NCBI GenBank assembly: GCA_038748065.1
Contig: JBCDJG010000042.1
Span: 1 to 42,206 of the forward strand
Origin: JBCDJG01 sp038748065
GTDB lineage: Bacteria; Pseudomonadota; Gammaproteobacteria; Pseudomonadales; Halieaceae
Direction: 5' to 3'
DNA length: 42,206 nt
Every line of letters begins with the position of its first letter. Positions within the stretch are counted from its first letter, which is position 1. The notes beneath the pieces were generated by a model. It worked only from the letters and a program-made list of their open reading frames with translations. It ran no database searches and was not told the origin of the DNA. Positions 40,833-42,206 of this stretch are shown in pieces. The position numbers and the translations under genes were made by a program.

Positions 40833-41323
40833 TAAAGCGACTGCCGCGACGAGCACAGCGGCGCCGGGCAGGTGGTAGTGGATTGGTCGAAGTGCTTGTC
40901 GCGCTGCTCATTATCGGCATCGCCAGCGCCGGCCTCCTAAGGCTTCGCGTACTTGCCGCTGACCGCGTAGCAGACGCTGGCTATCACAGCACCGCTACCT
41001 TGGTGGCGCACGCCGTTCTTGAAGAGATCAGGCTGCAGCAGCCAAGGACTGTGGCTATGCTCGTGCCGGGCACTACCTGGGACCCTGTGCCCCCATGCGA
41101 TAAACCTTGCGTTATGCCGCAGTTGGCACTCCAGGCGGCGGCGCACTGGCAGCAGCTCGCTACCATGGGTGGGGCCAGCGCGATGATGTGTCCACTACCG
41201 GATGGCGACCAGCTTCGAGTGATCGTGCAGTGGCGGCAGAGTGAAGGGTCGGCCAGCAGTCAATGCAGTCTGGCAGGCCCTGGAGTCGTGCAAATGAGTG
41301 GTCAGGGCCTGCACCTGCTATGA
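40817..41323 (+). CDS. pilV: Type IV pilus minor pilin PilV-like
   Basis: This 168-residue prepilin has a long basic leader (MSGCLVKRLPRRAQRRRAGG) and a processing site G20|S21, placing Glu25 at +5 (SGLVEVLVALLIIGI). Ser rather than Phe at +1 is uncommon but tolerated. PilV-type proteins are minor pilins that help initiate pilus assembly. The remaining sequence contains LRLRVLAADRVADAGYHSTA, typical of the PilV domain start, and several Cys residues. ATG 40817 follows GGGGGAAGGG and overlaps the fimT-like gene by 16 nt. Its stop overlaps the next ATG by 4 nt (ATGA). Confidence 0.88.
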   Translation: MSGCLVKRLPRRAQRRRAGGSGLVEVLVALLIIGIASAGLLRLRVLAADRVADAGYHSTATLVAHAVLEEIRLQQPRTVAMLVPGTTWDPVPPCDKPCVMPQLALQAAAHWQQLATMGGASAMMCPLPDGDQLRVIVQWRQSEGSASSQCSLAGPGVVQMSGQGLHLL

Positions 41324-42206
41324 AACATCGGCCCGCGGAGAGTAGCAGTGGGCTCACTCTGGTGGAGCTCTTGGTAGCCCTGGCGTTAAGTGCCTTGTTA
41401 TCGATGCTTGCCATGCACCTGCTGCTGCAGGGGAGGTTGGCGTTAAGCACGGAGCAGGCGCGTGCCAGCTTGCACGAGTCGGGGCGCTATGCATTGCGTC
41501 TGCTGCAGCGCGAGATAGAGATGTCTGGCTTTTACGCTGCCTGGCCCGTGTCGCCGCGATCTGATCTGACAGGCGTCGGTACGCCCTGCTTCATCTATCT
41601 CTCGGATACGTCCACAGCAATGGAAATTCTGCAAAACCTGAATGCCCAGGGCCAGAGTTCGCCCGCCCATGGCGCGCCGGACGACTGTCTGCTACCCGGG
41701 CATATGGTGGTCGGCAGCGACGCAGTTATCGTGAGGCGCAGTGTTGATCGGCCGCTTGAAAACCCGGGGTCGTCGCGCAATGACAGCACCTATATCGCTC
41801 TCTCTGCTGGGGACGCCCGTCTGTCCTCAGGCGCCGGGCTTGCGTTGGCAGAGACAGCCTGGCGCTACGCGCCACAGGTTTTTTTCTTGCGCGACTTTGC
41901 CCGAAAGCCCGGCGACGGTATTCCAACGCTGTGCCGGAAGCGCCTGTCACCGAATCGTCCAGCCATGACACCTACCGAGTGCCTGATCGAGGGTATCGAA
42001 AATTTACAGCTCAGTGCTGCTGTCGATGAAGACGGTGATGAGAGACCTGACAGTTATCAAGATATAACGGTCGTTCATCGCGGGAGCCGTGCCAAGGCAG
42101 TAAGCCTGGATGTAACTGTGCGAAGCCTGCGGCGAGTACCGCGCGCTGGCAAGGGGGCGCAATACCTGCGCCTGCGTGTCAGTGGGCTGTCCCCCCTGCG
42201 CAACGC
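41320..42206 (+). CDS. pilW: Type IV pilus minor pilin PilW-like (partial, runs off window)
   Basis: An open frame runs from ATG 41320 to the window end without a stop, 295 codons and two bases. The N-terminus has the prepilin motif G11|L12 with Glu16 at +5 (GLTLVELLVALALSALL), followed by SLHESGRYALRLLQREIEMSG. That segment is typical of PilW, where the residues after the helix include (S/D)xxxGRYAxxxLxxxI. Further in, ECLIEGIENLQL and VTVRSLRRVP fit the C-terminal region of PilW proteins. It overlaps pilV by 4 nt and is probably translated by coupling. The true end, and possibly pilX and pilY1, lie beyond the window. Confidence 0.88.
   Translation, partial: MKHRPAESSSGLTLVELLVALALSALLSMLAMHLLLQGRLALSTEQARASLHESGRYALRLLQREIEMSGFYAAWPVSPRSDLTGVGTPCFIYLSDTSTAMEILQNLNAQGQSSPAHGAPDDCLLPGHMVVGSDAVIVRRSVDRPLENPGSSRNDSTYIALSAGDARLSSGAGLALAETAWRYAPQVFFLRDFARKPGDGIPTLCRKRLSPNRPAMTPTECLIEGIENLQLSAAVDEDGDERPDSYQDITVVHRGSRAKAVSLDVTVRSLRRVPRAGKGAQYLRLRVSGLSPLRN

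Overview
The window reads as a densely coded, moderately GC-rich chromosome segment of a gammaproteobacterium, most likely a marine one related to Pseudomonas/Cellvibrionales (Halieaceae-like). Support comes from the conserved order ribF-ileS-lspA-fkpB-ispH followed by type IV minor pilin genes, the fxsA-groES-groEL neighbourhood, and a nearby murJ. The genus is inference. No tRNA, rRNA, IS element, CRISPR array or integrase was seen, and no non-coding stretch exceeds 300 bases.

Region 1 (87-12691) is a cell-surface glycan cluster. It holds five sulfotransferase-type proteins of several subfamilies, a two-domain GT2-GT4 glycosyltransferase, a canonical GT2 enzyme, and three members of an unusual GT2-like subfamily. 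An AmpG-type muropeptide permease sits in the middle. Genes at 87-8454 are on the + strand, and those at 8492-12691 converge on them from the - strand. Together they suggest assembly and sulfation of an extracellular or outer-membrane polysaccharide.

Region 2 (12801-24861) is mostly housekeeping: an alkyltransferase-like DNA-repair protein, a DUF481 outer-membrane protein, FxsA, GroES/GroEL under a promoter overlapped by a perfect CIRCE operator, a PuuD-type membrane protein, a coiled-coil membrane protein, class I fumarase, exonuclease I, aspartate carbamoyltransferase, a Nudix ADP-ribose pyrophosphatase and MurJ.

Region 3 (24836-34431) is the most unusual part. About 9.5 kb lies between murJ and ribF, which are close neighbours in many relatives. 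It encodes a large GT-C-like membrane protein, four SAM methyltransferases (three with an N-terminal CxxC...CxxC zinc-ribbon-like segment), two three-histidine-box membrane desaturases, and a UbiA-family enzyme whose signature resembles polyprenyl-phosphate phosphoribosyltransferases. Methyltransferase/desaturase pairs occur on both strands in mirror image. My inference is a lipid or lipid-linked sugar modification system that has not been described in this form.

Region 4 (34522-42206) returns to conserved genes: ribF, ileS, lspA, fkpB and ispH in a tightly coupled run, then a minor pseudopilin operon (fimT-like, pilV-like, pilW-like). The pilW-like gene runs off the end of the window.
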